Shown: positions 39,000 through 52,162 of the stretch, piece by piece
Layout: the number at the start of each line of letters is the position of its first letter
Position numbering within the stretch: position 1 is the stretch's first letter
From: Chrysomallon squamiferum
Taxonomy: Eukaryota > Mollusca > Gastropoda > Neomphalida > Peltospiridae
Length of the DNA: 64,000 bases
Reading direction: 5' to 3'
Assembly: GCA_012295275.1 (NCBI GenBank)
Contig: CM022666.1
Span: 8,315,765-8,379,764 of the forward strand
Program-made: the position numbers and the translations under genes
Notes under the pieces: model-generated
The model's input: the letters and a program-made list of their open reading frames with translations, nothing else
Databases searched by the model: none
Told to the model about the DNA's origin: nothing

Positions 39000-39620
39000 A
39001 AGAGTACTAGAAGTAGCAGTGATAGTAATAGTAGTAGTGGTAACGGTAGTAGTAGTAATTGGTGTAGTAGTAGTGGTAGTGGTAATAGTAGTAGTACTGG
39101 TAATGGTAGTAATTGTAGTAGTAATACTGGTAATGTTAAAAGTAGTTGTAGTAGTAGTACTGCTGGTAAAGTGGAAGTTGTAGTAGTAGTTGTAATGATA
39201 ACAGTGGAAATGGTAGTAGTAGCAGCAGTCGAAGTGATAGTAATCGTAGTACAGTAGTAGTAGCAGCAGCAGTAGTGTTGGTGATAGTCGCAGCAGTAGC
39301 AGCATTTGTACTTTTGGTAGCAGTAGTAGTAGTAATAATACTGGTAGTGGTGGTAATCGTATAGTAGTAGTACTTATTGCTGTTGTAGTTTTGTTGTCGT
39401 TGTTATTACAACTGTCTTAGTATCAGTCGTAGTAGTAGTGATGTTGGTGGCTGTCATATTATTATTATTAGTAGTAGTAGTAGTAGTAGTAGAATTACTT
39501 GTATTAATAGTATTAGTAGTAACAGTTAGTAAAAGATAGTAGTAGTTATATTAATGATGCTTATAACTAGTAGTGATATTAATATTAGTAATAGCAGTAG
39601 TAGTTATAGCAGAATATATG
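39000..39620. repeat. GTA/GTG-rich trinucleotide tract, second copy
   Basis: Homologous to the tract at 23335-23900 but with an internal gain near 39080-39180. The minus-strand open frame encodes Thr/Leu/Tyr low-complexity text only. Confidence 0.85.
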
Positions 39621-39780
39621 TAGGAGCATGTAGATTTCCCGAAAGGTATTTTTTTATTATTTATTTATTTATTTAATTATTTATTTTAAATTAGTGTTAA
39701 AATTTTATATATTGCAAATATATAATACATTATATTATCTATAGTAATATATCGATCATTTTGTACATAATTCATTTATG

Positions 39781-39885
<105 letters not shown>

Positions 39886-40133
39886 CAATCATTAAGATTT
39901 TTGTTATCTCTTGGAATAAATAAATAAATAAATAAGTTATACATTTATTCATCTTTTAAAATAAATAAATAGATAAGTTATGAAATTAATCATCATGGTT
40001 CATTTAAAATAAATAAAACTAACTGGACTAAACAGTTTATCACAAATGAAGGGACATAACTCGTGAAATTTTGTTTCTAAATTAATCGAAAGTTTTAAAT
40101 TGTTTGAATGTATCACAGGTATATAACTATGTA

Positions 40134-40343
40134 TGTATGTGCAAAAGTAGGTATACAGTTATGAAAAAAGAAAACATTTGTTATTCAAACAAAAAAAGCT
40201 AATATAAAAATACATGCATTTTTATTAATTTAAATAAAATATGGTTAATGACACTCAAAATAAGAAAAATGAGTCCAACTAATTTAATGTTTACTAAATT
40301 CACTGATGTGATACTACTGTATACCTACTTTTTTAATCCCTCT
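40134..40343. mobile_element. MITE-like element, copy b
   Basis: The same inverted repeats as at 24413-24624 (AAAAGTAGGTATACAGT and its complement), at the same place in the homologous spacer. Confidence 0.55.
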
Positions 40344-40360
40344 ATATATAAATGTGTGTT

Positions 40361-40427
<67 letters not shown>

Positions 40428-40531
40428 ATAAATATTATTTGTCTTTAATGTTATATATACATTCAGTATAGTTTATAAATTACTGTTGAAAATATTTAAT
40501 TTAAAAAAATAGTAAATTTAAAAAACTCCAC

Positions 40532-40585
<54 letters not shown>

Positions 40586-41204
40586 GTCATTTTGTTTGTT
40601 TTTCTTTTTAAGAAAAGATTGCTGTTAGTAATAATAAAAATGAGGATTTATCACAGAGACAAGACTGACACGGTTTCATACGAGTACAGCTTTTCAAATT
40701 CGTCCGGGACACGTGACTAGGTGGTGTCGTTTTTGAAGAAACGCAAACGAGTCATAATAATAAATATGAATTCTAGGAAAAAACATTTTTGCGAACCCGT
40801 TGTCATATCTTTTATTTATGTTTTTTTAAAAGAAATTTTAGCCTTCTTGCTTTTTCAGTTTGTTTAATGTTTCACAAGAAAACGACAGCCGCTTGGCGTT
40901 CTGTTATGTAGTAATAGTTCACATAACAGGCAAGTGAAAAGCCGAGGAATAATTGTACAGCAAAATGAACTGTGTGATATCAAATAAAAATTTTATCATT
41001 TTTTAATTGTTATTAATTATCGTTGTCACTTTATTGATCTCTTATCACGTTACGATGCAAACTTTCTGTGTTAAAATAACAGAAAATTCCAGTGACTCTT
41101 ACTTGGGAGAAACACAAAGCGCAGTTAATTTCTAGCTCTAAGTCAGCAGTAGAAAGTACCTCGGCACCTACTTTTATTGATAATCACGTGACATACCTGT
41201 GTAT

Positions 41205-41449
41205 GGGTAGGTTGAATTAACATATTATTTAGGGAAGCTCACTATAGTGACTTTTCAGAGTACAAAATGGCGACTAGCGGATCAGACGGCTAAGAATCAA
41301 TTCTTTAAAAAGATACATGAAATAATCAAGTTTTGTGAAGCCAACCCTAGCGGTAAAACGGGTCTGAGGGCGGAGATATTTACTGGGTATTTTTGTTTGT
41401 TTGTTGTTGTTTTTTTCTATTTTCTTGATGTCTTTTACTCATGCGCGTA

Positions 41450-41492
<43 letters not shown>

Positions 41493-42070
41493 TTCAATGT
41501 TTCTAATAGCAACTGTATCGGGTAATTGTATTTTTTGTGTTGTAGTTATTTTAATTATATTTATGTGTCTAAATTCTTCCACGTAATAAAAACCAAGGAG
41601 GTAAATAAATAAAAACGAGAAGTTTACAGCCAGAGTTTATGAAGCAGTTGATTTCCTTATAGGTTAAAATCAGTTACTTGTCTTATTACAGTTATTTTTA
41701 TTACCAAACGAAGAGGAGAGCTATAATTACCCAGCAGTACGCATGCGCATGAAATAACTTTATCGCGTGCATAAATACACACACTGAGCGTTGTATCAGC
41801 TTTAATAGCAGTATCTGAAAAGCAGACGTTAGGCTTTTAGGCGCCGATTTTTGGATAGCGATCACGACCTGTGGAAAATAAAAACATTGCAGTCATCGAT
41901 TATTGCAAGAAAACGATCGAAAAGGTAAATAATTTGAATTTTGCTTTAGAATTCATTACATTCTTTGTCCTATTTTCGACGGCTATTTTAACAAAGACTT
42001 CACACTGTTGTTAGTTGCTGTAGTTGCATTTGTCACCAATATTGTAGAAGCAACAGTTGTTGTTGAACCA
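41205..42070 (+). promoter_or_regulatory. 5' module type P1 of TNF copy 4
   Basis: It contains the conserved open-frame segment (41247-41390), (ATT)n at 41450-41494, an NRF-1-like palindrome near 41740 and a weakened TATA position (CATAAATAC at 41770). The putative 5'UTR exon ends CGAAAAG|GTAAAT at 41924. The module is cut off just before the octamer and joins directly to 'CCTTTGAATTGTGAAAC' sequence, so ~1 kb found in other units is missing. Confidence 0.45.
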
Positions 42071-42494
42071 GCAGTCCTTTGAATTGTGAAACTTATTCAA
42101 TTTAAAGTCTGAGTCATGGTTTATTACAAGAAATTCACAAACTGGAACTTGCTAGTAGTTCACAACTATCAAACACACATAAAAATATAGCAGGTAATAT
42201 TTATTTAATCTCTGTTTATTTATTTTTTTATTTTATGTTTATTTAGTTATGTATTCATTCATTTTGTTTAATATTTCATTATTCATCTTGCTTAAGATCT
42301 GTGAAGCGAGCTTTGTTTACTTTCCGTGTCTGTTTTTCTACAGTTCAGTATAGTTTAGCATTTGAAAGGTTGCTTTCCACTCATGTTCATTATCACTATT
42401 TTTTATTTTTTTGACGATGGAAACTAAAATTTCTGTCATTTTGTTTGATTTTTTTTGTTGTTTCTTCTTCTTCATCTTCTACTACTTCTTCTAC

Positions 42495-42536
<42 letters not shown>

Positions 42537-42912
42537 TTATTATTATTTTAATTATTATTTATTTATTTGTTGAAACTCGCCAGTAGTTCACGATTGAATG
42601 AAACAAATTATTTTTATTTATTTACTTATTTGATGTTTCTTTATTTATTTATTCATTCATTTTGTTTAAAATTTCATTATTCAACTTGTTTAAAATCTAT
42701 GATGCGAGCTTCAAAAATTGTCTACTTAAATTCATTTGTATAAGTGAAGTGAGCTTTTGATTTTGTCTACTTAAACCATTAGTTTTTATATCATTCCTTT
42801 ATTAGCAAATTAATCTTTTAAAACTCTAAAAACGAAACTGGAAATGTTCTTTAGTAGAAAAATGAAAGTAAATAATTAGTACATATACAAAAATAAATAA
42901 ATAAATCTAAAA

Positions 42913-43257
42913 ATGTCGTCAGCGTATTCTGGCCTGACCTTTGACAGGGAAACCAAACATCACTACGACCTCGTCAAAGTGATTTCCTCTTTCGGTTTAA
43001 AACGTCGCTTCTTTCCAGTTTACCTGTGTATAATTATCAGTTTCCTTGCACTCTCGCTTTCTCTTTTTGGTTTTATCAAAGACTATTGGTTCACAAATGC
43101 TGTGAACAAGAAATTAGAAGGCGTCTGCATTCCATGTGCGTACCTGCTAAATACGCAATTTCGGGAAGACGATCCAGATGTAGAAATAATCATGAAATAT
43201 GGAGAAAAGACCTGCTGCGCACGCACACCTGCACGGATGCAACAGATGATTAACGAG
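42913..43257 (+). pseudogene. TNF superfamily ligand, copy 4 (exon 1 only)
   Basis: This exon has 115 codons and ends GAG|GTGAGT. Class II membrane segment text (SSFGLKRRFFPVYLC) is followed by class I-like stalk text (NAVNKKLEG), so it is mosaic. Six residues (QKKRSS) are lost in frame before the anchor. The ~190 bases with the exon 1 splice acceptor are deleted: AAATAAATCTA joins almost directly to AAAATGTCG. Intron 1 follows for about 1 kb and is then replaced by a LINE at about 44297. No exon 2 or exon 3 exists downstream before copy 5. It cannot encode a TNF ligand. Confidence 0.8.
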
Positions 43258-44296
43258 GTGAGTTGGGATTTGCTAACTGGGTATAGATCATTGTAGGTAC
43301 ATAACTGTATTCGCTGCTAGTTCTAGTATTGGTATCATTACAACTGATCCTACTACTGCTACTACTTAAAAGGAGCTACCGTGCCACAGCAAACACTACT
43401 GTACTACTACTACTGCTGTTACAACAATGCTCATTACTGCTGCAACAACAACTATTAATTACTGTAACACCATTGCAACAATTACTACGTCTACTAAGTT
43501 AACAGGTATAAAAAATACGGAGAAAGTGGACTAGAGGCATTTTAAAAAATATTATTATCTATAAACAATGGTTATGCATATTAAATAAATTTAAAATCAA
43601 TCAATCAAGCAATCTATCAATCAAATAAAATATATAAAATATAAAAATATAAAACATGTGGAAATGTACGATGTTGGGTATCAGACTTGAAACAAACCAA
43701 CAAAAAGAAAGAAAAAAAAAAACAATGAAAAAAAAAATATAATGACAACAAATAATGAAAGAAAGAGAAAAACAAAAAAGGAAAGTCCTATTCAGAAAGA
43801 TATACATCTAAAAAGCAAAGAAAGAGAAACACAGGCACCTGGGTTATATTGCTTTGACCAAGGAATAACACTTCACAAAAAAAAGAAAAAAATGTTATGG
43901 ATTTTACACATTTAGAAGAAAAAACATTGACAATTTAATTTAAATAAATTTTGGGATTTGTCTTACTGGTCAGTAAAGAGTAAAAAAAACTAAATACAAA
44001 ATCCCCTCCATATTCCCTCAGATCTCCAAAATGGCTCATGAAGTTATGTGTACCAGTGAATGAAATCAAATGCATATTTGTTATTGATATTAGAAATTCT
44101 TGACTAATAAAATTATTGTGAATTTCGTTTCCAACGAATATATCAAGATGCTATGATGAACTTTGATCGGTATGAATTTGATCAAATATGACACTTAAAT
44201 GTTCTTTGATAGTCGACTTTTGAATAATTAATTATGACTTTCTTTCCCAAAACATGTGAATATCTATCAGGATATTCAGATTATGTTCCCAGGACC

Positions 44297-45475
44297 CACA
44301 GCCGAACCACCATCGCAGTACACAAAAAAAATTATACAAACATCGACAAACAGTTGCGCTACTTAATAGAAGCGCAAATACATATTATGGACAAAACAAC
44401 AAAAGTCAACAAAAATAAAAACGAAAAAGAAATCTACTTCGAAGTAGACAAAAAACCACTAAAAACAATCGGTTCCAACATTACAATCTGGGACGAAACA
44501 TTTGTTGTCAGGATTTTAACAAAAATAATCCCTGACACAAAACAGACACAGAAAAAAACTCCCACACCACAACCCAGAAAAACACTGCTCACACAACAGC
44601 AGCCAAAACAAGTACCAATTTCAAAACAACAACAACAACAATCTAAACACACAACAAAAGCCAAAGAGGCAACAATATACAAATATATTTCTAAAGATTT
44701 GGGTTTTTATTACCCGCATGCAAACAAACTAGATTTCTTTGAAATGTTCAACAAAGAACTAGTACAACAAACAAATTCAACACTAGTCGGTGTGGAAATG
44801 TGGAGAAAGCCAAATTACTGGACCACACTGACATTTAACAGAAAACTAACAAACACAACCATCACCATTGATGGCTACAAATACACACTGGCAGAAATGA
44901 GGCCGCAGTTGCCCAAGTGCGGCCACTGTCAGAAATGGGGGCACATCACAAACCAGTGCACCCACAGACACAATCCGAAACATTTAACGTGTAGTTTCTG
45001 CGGTGGAAATCACCACAGAAATTCAGGCCTATTCCGGTCTCTGGCAAAATGCGCAAATTGCCAGGGCCCACACGAATCACACTACAAGATGTGCCCAGCC
45101 AAAATAAAAGCAACGAACAATTTTTAGCACAACAGGAGAGATAACAAAATTTTAGAAAACGTCTACAAAAAATGCCAGAAAATCGAACAAAAAACCAAAA
45201 CCATTATAGAAACAAAAATTGATCAACACAACAACAAACCAAAAGACAATCTCGACAAGGAGGTCAGGATCGCAGAAATCCACAAAATTATTGTCTGCCT
45301 CCTGATTGAGAATCAGAACATCAGGACCAATAAAGGAAACACAAATGATGACGCCAATTTGGAGCAGACAGTAGCCCAGATAATTGAAGACAGCTTGGGC
45401 TTCAAGATCGACACACATGACAAAAGAGTAAAATTACACACAGACAGGAGAAATCCTACAAACACAAAACAGTGA
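44297..45475 (+). pseudogene. LINE ORF1 (gag-like, zinc knuckles), truncated
   Basis: The frame is open from the flanking intron (21 chance codons from 44234) into the element. Near 44918-45110 are three Cys/His clusters. The first is a perfect CX2CX4HX4C (CGHCQKWGHITNQC). The second (CSFCGGNHH...) has lost its final Cys position, and the third is CANCQGPHESHYKMC. A TAG at 45125-45127 interrupts the frame, but the same frame continues as Lys/Gln/Asp-rich text to TGA at 45473-45475, so the TAG is probably a disabling mutation. The original N-terminus is missing. ORF1 proteins bind element RNA. Confidence 0.7.
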
Positions 45476-48400
45476 ACAAAACAAAATAAACAGTAACAAC
45501 GATTTACAAACTGTTCACGATAAGCACGCCAAGAACACAGGCCTCTCCGTTCTTCAATGGAACGCCAAAGGCCTTCACTCAACAGGCCACGGAGACGAAT
45601 TACTACACTTCCTGGCCTCCACTACAAACACACCGGACATAATATGCATTCAAGAAACATGGCTGGGACATTTCAACAAAAACAACAAAACAACAAAAAC
45701 CTTTACAGTCCCCGGGTACCAAAGTCATTACGTCAACAGATACAACAGCACCCGGGGAGGCATCATGACTCTCGTCAAACAAGACATTCCACACACCAAG
45801 CTGAACCAAGCCAAAGTTCACGCCAACATAGAAATACTAAGCATCACAATACACAACAACAATCAAAACATCGACATCATTAACGTATACAGCCCACCCA
45901 CTCCCGCACTACACACCATTCAAACCCACGACTTAAACAAAATGATCACAACAAAGAACAAGGTCATTATAGTGGGCGATTTCAACTGTCACAACACCCT
46001 ATGGGGTGGCTCGACAGACGACAGCCCTGGAATCGTCCTCGAAGATTTCCTAGAACAAAACCAGCTGGTCTGTTTGAACGACGGAACATTCACATACACT
46101 AGCGACATCAATGGTGGCCAAACCGCCATTGATGTAACATTCACAAGTAAGGACATCGCAGCACTCTCCGAATGGCAAGTGCTCGATGAGCTAAACAGCG
46201 ACCACCACCCGATACTCACCAACTACAACAGCAAGAACACCTTCTCGGACAGATCCATCTTCACACCGAAATGGAACTTCAACAAAGCGGACTGGGAAGG
46301 CTTCTACAAAGCATGCAGAAACATCAACACGCAGAACCCCAACAACATCGACACCTACTGCGCATCACTCACCAACACGATACACTCCATTGCAATCAGA
46401 TACATACCCAAAACCAGAAAATGCACCGGCAAAATATCCACTCCCTGGTGGACGGAACGCATAGAAAACAAATGCAAGGAGAGAAACAAATACAGAAGAC
46501 AATATAAAAAAGACGAAAAATATAAAATATCAAGAAACAAGAACACTGGGAACTTTTTTGCAACAACATCGACCACAAAACATCAGTCAAAGACATGTGG
46601 GCCAAAGTAAAAAACATTCATGGAAAAAAAACCCCACAGAATCAACATTCTCGGCAAAAACAACATCGCATTCACTGACAAGCAAAAGGCGGACCTACTC
46701 AGCCAAACCTTCGCCAAGTCCAGCAGCAATTCGAACTTCCCACTGAAGTTCGCAAAGAAACAACTGGACAACCAAGCAATCGGCAAACACTCCGCAGACA
46801 CAGAAAACAGGAAATACAATCAACTATTCAACATCAGTGAATTAAAACATGCACTCAAAAACAAGAAAAGTACAGCCACGGGGCCAGATAAAATAAGCTA
46901 CACAATATTACAACATCTACCAGACGAAACACTACTTTACAACGCAATATGGACCACCGGCAAGATTCCAACAAACTGGAAACACACCGAATGTTTCAGC
47001 TGCCCAAACCACACAAAGATCACTCACTACCCAACAGCTACAGGCCGATCACGCTGCCGTCACACATGTGTAAAACATTGGAAACAATGATCAACACACG
47101 CTTGAACCAGCATTTAAACGACAACAATTTAATCAGCAAATTTCAAAGCGGCTTCAGGAAGAAACACAGCACAAACGACCAGATCACACGCCTGCAAACA
47201 TCAATTAATCAATCTTTTCGAAAATCAAATAAAGTCATAGCAGTTTTTTTAGACATTGAAAAAGCATTCAACATGGTATGGAGGGAAGGACTGTTGTTAA
47301 ATTAATCAACAACAACATCAAAGGCAACATGTTCAACTTTATCAAAGACTTTATCAACAACAGAACCATAGCAGTCAAAGTAAACGGTCACACCTCAGAG
47401 AAAACGACAATCGAAAACGGCATCCCCCAAGGATCCGTGATCTCGCCCACACTCTTCAACATCTACATCAACGACATCGTCACAGCACTCGACCAACAAG
47501 ACAACGCCAGAAATCCGCCAAAGGAACCGATAAATACAGCACTCTTTGCAGACGACTGCGCCCTTTGGCGGGCAGGAAGATCGACCGCAGCAATACAGAA
47601 ACAAATACAAAAACACTTAAACAACGTAAACGATTGGGCGTTGAAATGGGGCATAAAGATTTCTCTTTCGAAAACGACGTGCCTCCTTTTCAACAAGAAA
47701 TCAGACAACAGCAAGATCACACTCAACATCGACAACAACGTCATAACACAAACAAAGACATTCAAATTTCTAGGTGTGACATTCGACAGTCAACTCAACT
47801 TCCGATACCACATACACAACATAATTGCATCCTGCAAAAAAAACAATCAATCTTCTAAAGTTAATTTCCGGAACCAGTTGGGGAGCAAATGAGTCAACGC
47901 TGATTTTGATACACAAAGCGTGTATTCTCTCCAAGCTCGACTACGGAGCCACGGCTTACTCGAATGCTCCCAAACTTTATTTAAAAAAACTAGATATAAT
48001 TCAATCAAGTGCCCTCAGGGTGATCGGCCACCTGCCAAACACAACACCATCCGACAGCCTCCTGTCGGAATACAGCATCCAACCATTAAAATACAGAAGA
48101 AAACTGCAGCTACTAAAATACCACCTGAAAATACACACACTCAACACAGACCACCCGGTCAAGGATCTGGTCCCCGACGAACAAAGCATAGGACAACTCT
48201 TCAAATCGCATAGTCTACTACTATCGAATTTCCCGACAACAGCTAGCCAAATCGAAAGGGAAACAGGAATAGGTGAAATGCCACTGCCGGCATACCACAA
48301 AGAAAGAAAACCGACAATAAAAACACCTTTCCTGATAAAAAGAGAAACTGACAAAACAGAGATCCCACCGTTCAAAAAAATCATTTTTTTGGCAGCAGCA

Positions 48401-49294
48401 AACGACCACTACAAACAACACACGCACATCTACACTGACGGATCCAAAAACCCAGACAACGGGAGAGTAGGATTCGCCTTCTTGCCCAAGATCACACAAA
48501 CAAACCCACATGCATACAATTCGGCCGTATCAGAAATTACCTTTCTGTATACACGGCCGAGTTGGTAGCCATCATCAGAGCCATGCTGTGGGTAAAACAC
48601 AACAACAACAAACACACAGTCATTTTCTCGGACAGTCTAAGTTCCGTGATCTCAATACAATCCGGAAGTTCAAGCAGACCAGACCTGCTCAGCAAAATAC
48701 AACAACTACACGAGGAAATACAACACAACAAGAAAGAACTAACCATCGAGTGGCTCCCAGCACACGTCGGCATCATCGGCAACGAACTTGCCGACCATTA
48801 CGCCAAAGAGTCACTCAGCATTAAAGACAAAGACATCTGCACAGACATACATTACGGAATAAACGAAATTGTCTCCATCGCTGCCAAACATTACGACAAA
48901 CAATGGGAAAACGAATGGATCAACACGAAAAAACAAATGGCACTTAAACATCAAACCACTCGCCAAAACACCCAAAATCACACTCGCCAACAAACTACAC
49001 AACAACAATCTCAGCAAAGCCAGAATTGGTTACTCAACCAACCTAAACGCAATTCTATACCAACATAACATCACCACATCACCCAACTGCAGTTGTGGAC
49101 TCTCAGAAACCATGAAACACTATTTGTTTCACTGTCCAAATTTTGCCAAGGAAAGACAAGCACTACGCAACACATTGGAGGAACTAAAAATCGAGTTCAC
49201 GCTCCAACACATCCTGGCACCAAACGTGAAAGACAGAGAGTTAGTCCTCGCTGCAGTAACAAATTACATTCTCAAAACAAAACACAAATTATAA
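45432..49294 (+). pseudogene. LINE ORF2 (endonuclease-RT-RNase H), frameshifted
   Basis: The frame overlaps the end of ORF1 and has no obvious ATG. Endonuclease: LSVLQWNAKG (45543), QETW, GDFN at 45975-45986 and SDHHP at 46197-46211. Reverse transcriptase: 'ATGPDKISYTIL', 'SYRPITLPS', 'SGFRKKHSTNDQ', 'VFLDIEKAFN', 'GIPQGSVISPTLFNIYIND' and the catalytic FADD at 47545-47556. RNase H: 'YTDGSK' (about 48431), 'FSDSLSSV' and 'WLPAHVGIIGNELAD'. The C-terminus has CSCG...H..C near 49090-49135. The reading frame changes near 46550-46630, 46950, 47280, 47840, 48555 and 48870. It is dead as a protein source but recent enough to read easily. Confidence 0.8.
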
Positions 49295-49707
49295 ACCTTT
49301 TTTTTTTTTTTTTTTTTTTGTTGACACGAAAACAAACAACAATTATATAAATCTATTGACTTGCGGATTGATTGGTTGAACAGCTGATGGATCTACGGAT
49401 GGATCGGCTGATTGACGAATCAATTTGAATGGCCAATTAAATTAATAATTAAAAAATGATAAACGTACTATACGAACCCACTTTCAGACACTACTAACCC
49501 GGTTATGGTGTCATATTTCAATTTTTTTTTTTTTTTTTTTTTATTCTTATTCCTAGCTTCAGGATTTATAACATCTTTTAAATTAAAATAAAATGTAAAT
49601 AAGTTAACTACATTTATGTTCTTCTTTGTTTTAGTTGCAGGTTTTTTTATAATACCTTTTAAAACACTAAAAAGACCATTGGCAAAAAAAAAAAAAAAAA
49701 AAAAAAA
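49295..49707 (+). other. Probable LINE 3' UTR and poly(A) tract
   Basis: It follows the ORF2 stop. It holds a 22-T run near 49299-49319, a second T run near 49521-49542 and ends in 24 A at 49684-49707. I cannot prove which boundary is the true element end. Confidence 0.4.
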
Positions 49708-50060
49708 CAGGTTTGGACTACGTGGACCAGAAGGAAGCAGCCAAAAAAAGAAACAGCAACAGCAGCCAAAAAGAAACAACGACAGCAGCCAAGAGCAGAA
49801 CAACCAGGACGGCAAACAACACGGACCCGGTGATGGCTAAGAGATTGTGCCGGAGATCACGGGGGGCGAATTGCGGCTGCGAAACATCCGTACCGACTCG
49901 TTACGATCCGATATGCTGGACACTCCCTTGTGTTCTGCAATCGTGGCGAGAACCCATTCTTTTCCCTACCCAAAACTCTTTTCTGCGACGGACACGCCCG
50001 CTGACCTGTCAGAAAGCGTGCCCGTCGCAGACGTGCTTCACAACAGCTTGCTCTGATTAG
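49708..50060. other. GC-richer orphan segment after the LINE
   Basis: 49708-49980 matches nothing else in the window. In plus frames it gives Gln/Asn/Lys/Ser-rich text and then a 69-codon frame (49847-50056) whose end is homologous to the GC-richer spacer segment (22855, 38512). I recognise no family. It may be part of another retroelement or the ancestral, fuller form of that spacer segment. Confidence 0.4.
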
Positions 50061-50213
50061 CACGTTAATTTTTTTCCTATTCCTATTCCACACGCGCGCT
50101 TTACTATAACTTTTAAAATTACAGGTAGTAGTTATAGTAGAATATAGGAGGAGCATGTAGATTTCCCGAAAGGTACTTTTTTTTATTATTTATTTATTAA
50201 TTAATTAATTAAT

Positions 50214-50244
<31 letters not shown>

Positions 50245-50341
50245 TTTTAAATTATTGTTAAAATTTTATATATTGGAAATATATAATACATTTTATCATC
50301 TATAGTAATAAATCGATCATTTTATACATAATTCATTTATG

Positions 50342-50343
<2 letters not shown>

Positions 50344-50404
<61 letters not shown>

Positions 50405-50419
50405 AGGAAGAGAGAGAGG

Positions 50420-50496
<77 letters not shown>

Positions 50497-50498
50497 GG
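50344..50498. repeat. (AG)n microsatellite, interrupted, third copy
   Basis: Homologous to the runs at 24064 and 39784 but longer, with GGGGAGGAAG and GGGGG interruptions. Both strands are open in several frames purely because the repeat has no stop. Confidence 0.9.
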
Positions 50499-50764
50499 GG
50501 AAAGGACGAGAAAGAGAGGAAAAGAGTGAAAAAGATGAATACAAATAAATACAACAGTTTTTTTTTGTTTTGTTTTTGTTGTTGTTGTTGTTTTTGTTTT
50601 TTTCAGAGTTGAACGACAAAAATATATACTAAAAAACAACTTTAAAATAAATACTTTTTTTCTTTTTTCTTTAATGTGTGTCTGAGTGTGGTATTATTAG
50701 TAGTAGTAGTAGTGGGTATTAGTATTTATCATTATATTATTATTTTATTTATTATTATTTAATA

Positions 50765-50833
<69 letters not shown>

Positions 50834-51293
50834 TTCAGAAATGATGATGGTGATAATGATAACAATAATCATGATAATATCAACAACAACGATGATGACG
50901 ACAATAATGACAATAATGATAATGTTATTGTTCTTTTTGTTAATATTTTGTAATTATTCTTCTTATTGTTATTATTTTTCTAATAGTAATAATAAAAATA
51001 ACTTGTGTTATATTTATATACATAGTTTCTGATGGAATAGTAACGTCATGATAAAACAGTTATCTCTTGGAATAAATAAATAAATAAGTAAGTAATGAAT
51101 TTATTCATCTTTTAAAATAAATAAATAGATAAGTTATGAAATTAATCATCTGGATTCATTTAAAATAAATAAAACTAACTGGACTAAACAGTTTATCACA
51201 ACTGAAGGGACATAACTCGTGAAATCATGTTTCTAAATTAATCGCTAGTTTTAAATTGTTTGAATGTACCACAGGTATATAACTATGTATGTA

Positions 51294-51505
51294 TGTGCAA
51301 AAGTAGGTATACAGTTATGAAAATAGAAAACATTTATTATTCAAACAAAAAAAGCTAATATAAAATACATGCATTTTATTAATTTAAATAAAATATGGTT
51401 AATGACACTCAACATAAGAAAAATGAGTCCAACTAATTTAATGTGTACTAAATTCACTGATGTGATACTACTGTAGACCTACTTTTTCAACCCCCTGTAT
51501 ATATA
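51294..51505. mobile_element. MITE-like element, copy c
   Basis: AAAAGTAGGTATACAGTT on the left and ACTGTAGACCTACTTTT with CCCCCTGTATA on the right (one mismatch). Same position relative to neighbouring spacer sequence as copies a and b. Confidence 0.55.
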
Positions 51506-52111
51506 GATGTGTGTTTGTGTGTGTATATCTTTTATATTTATATATATATAAATGTGTGTACATATATATATAAAATAAATAAATATACATATAAATGTGT
51601 GTGTGATTATTTGTACTCAGTGTATTTAATGTTTCAGAAAAAAAAAACGACAGATGCTTGGCGCTCTGTTATGTAGTAATATTAAATAAATAAATAAATA
51701 AGTAAAAAACTAGGAGAAAACCTTTTTTCGAACCAGTTGTTAGGTCTTTTATTTATGTTTTTTTAAAAGAAATTTTAGCCTTCTTGCTTTTTTGTACTCA
51801 GTGTGTTTAATGTTTCACAAGAAAACGACAGCCGCTTGGCGTTCTTTTATGTAGTAATAGTTCACATAACAGGCAAGTGAAAAGCCGAGGAATAATTGTA
51901 CAGCAAAATGAACTGTGTGATATCAAATAAACACTCCGACATTTTCAAGTGTGAAAGTCACTTCTTGATCTCCCACGTTACGATGCATGGTTTCTCGACT
52001 GACATCAGAAAATATAGTGTTTCTCTGTTTTTCTATAGTTCTTTCTAGTTTACCATTTCAATAGTTGGCTTTCCATTCATGCTCATTATCATTGTCTTTT
52101 ATTTATTTATT

Positions 52112-52162
<51 letters not shown>

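Larger units (their letters stand above)
44297..49707 (+). mobile_element. 5'-truncated RNase H-bearing LINE (I/Nimb-like)
   Basis: Its left edge is defined by comparison: the intron 1 sequence '...TTCCCAGGAC' continues 'AAGCGTGC' in other copies but 'CCACAGCC' here. It carries a gag-like ORF1 with zinc knuckles. ORF2 has apurinic-type endonuclease, reverse transcriptase, RNase H and a C-terminal Cys/His motif. That order is typical of I-superfamily LINEs. A 24-A tract at 49684-49707 may be the tail. Base composition (A- and C-rich, CAACAACA) is unlike the host. The right flank does not continue the TNF intron, so no target duplication is visible. Confidence 0.75.
50061..52162. other. Spacer between the LINE and TNF copy 5 module
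   Basis: It resembles 23.9-25.3 kb in shortened form: TTTA repeats (50180-50250), interrupted (AG)n at 50344-50498, T-rich and (ATT)n sequence (50756-50834) and an AAT/AAC/GAT stretch to 50930. Then come a 'GGGACATAACTC' segment (51206), a MITE-like element and a tail with (TTTA)n/(ATT)n at about 52099-52161. No gene is supported. Confidence 0.65.

Noticed and set aside
44234-44296. N-terminal 21 codons of an apparent 297-codon gene
   Set aside because: They are TNF intron 1 sequence present in other copies without the LINE, fused by chance to LINE ORF1.
50317-50639. Ser/Leu and Arg/Glu ORFs
   Set aside because: They arise only from the (AG)n repeat, which lacks stops in most frames.
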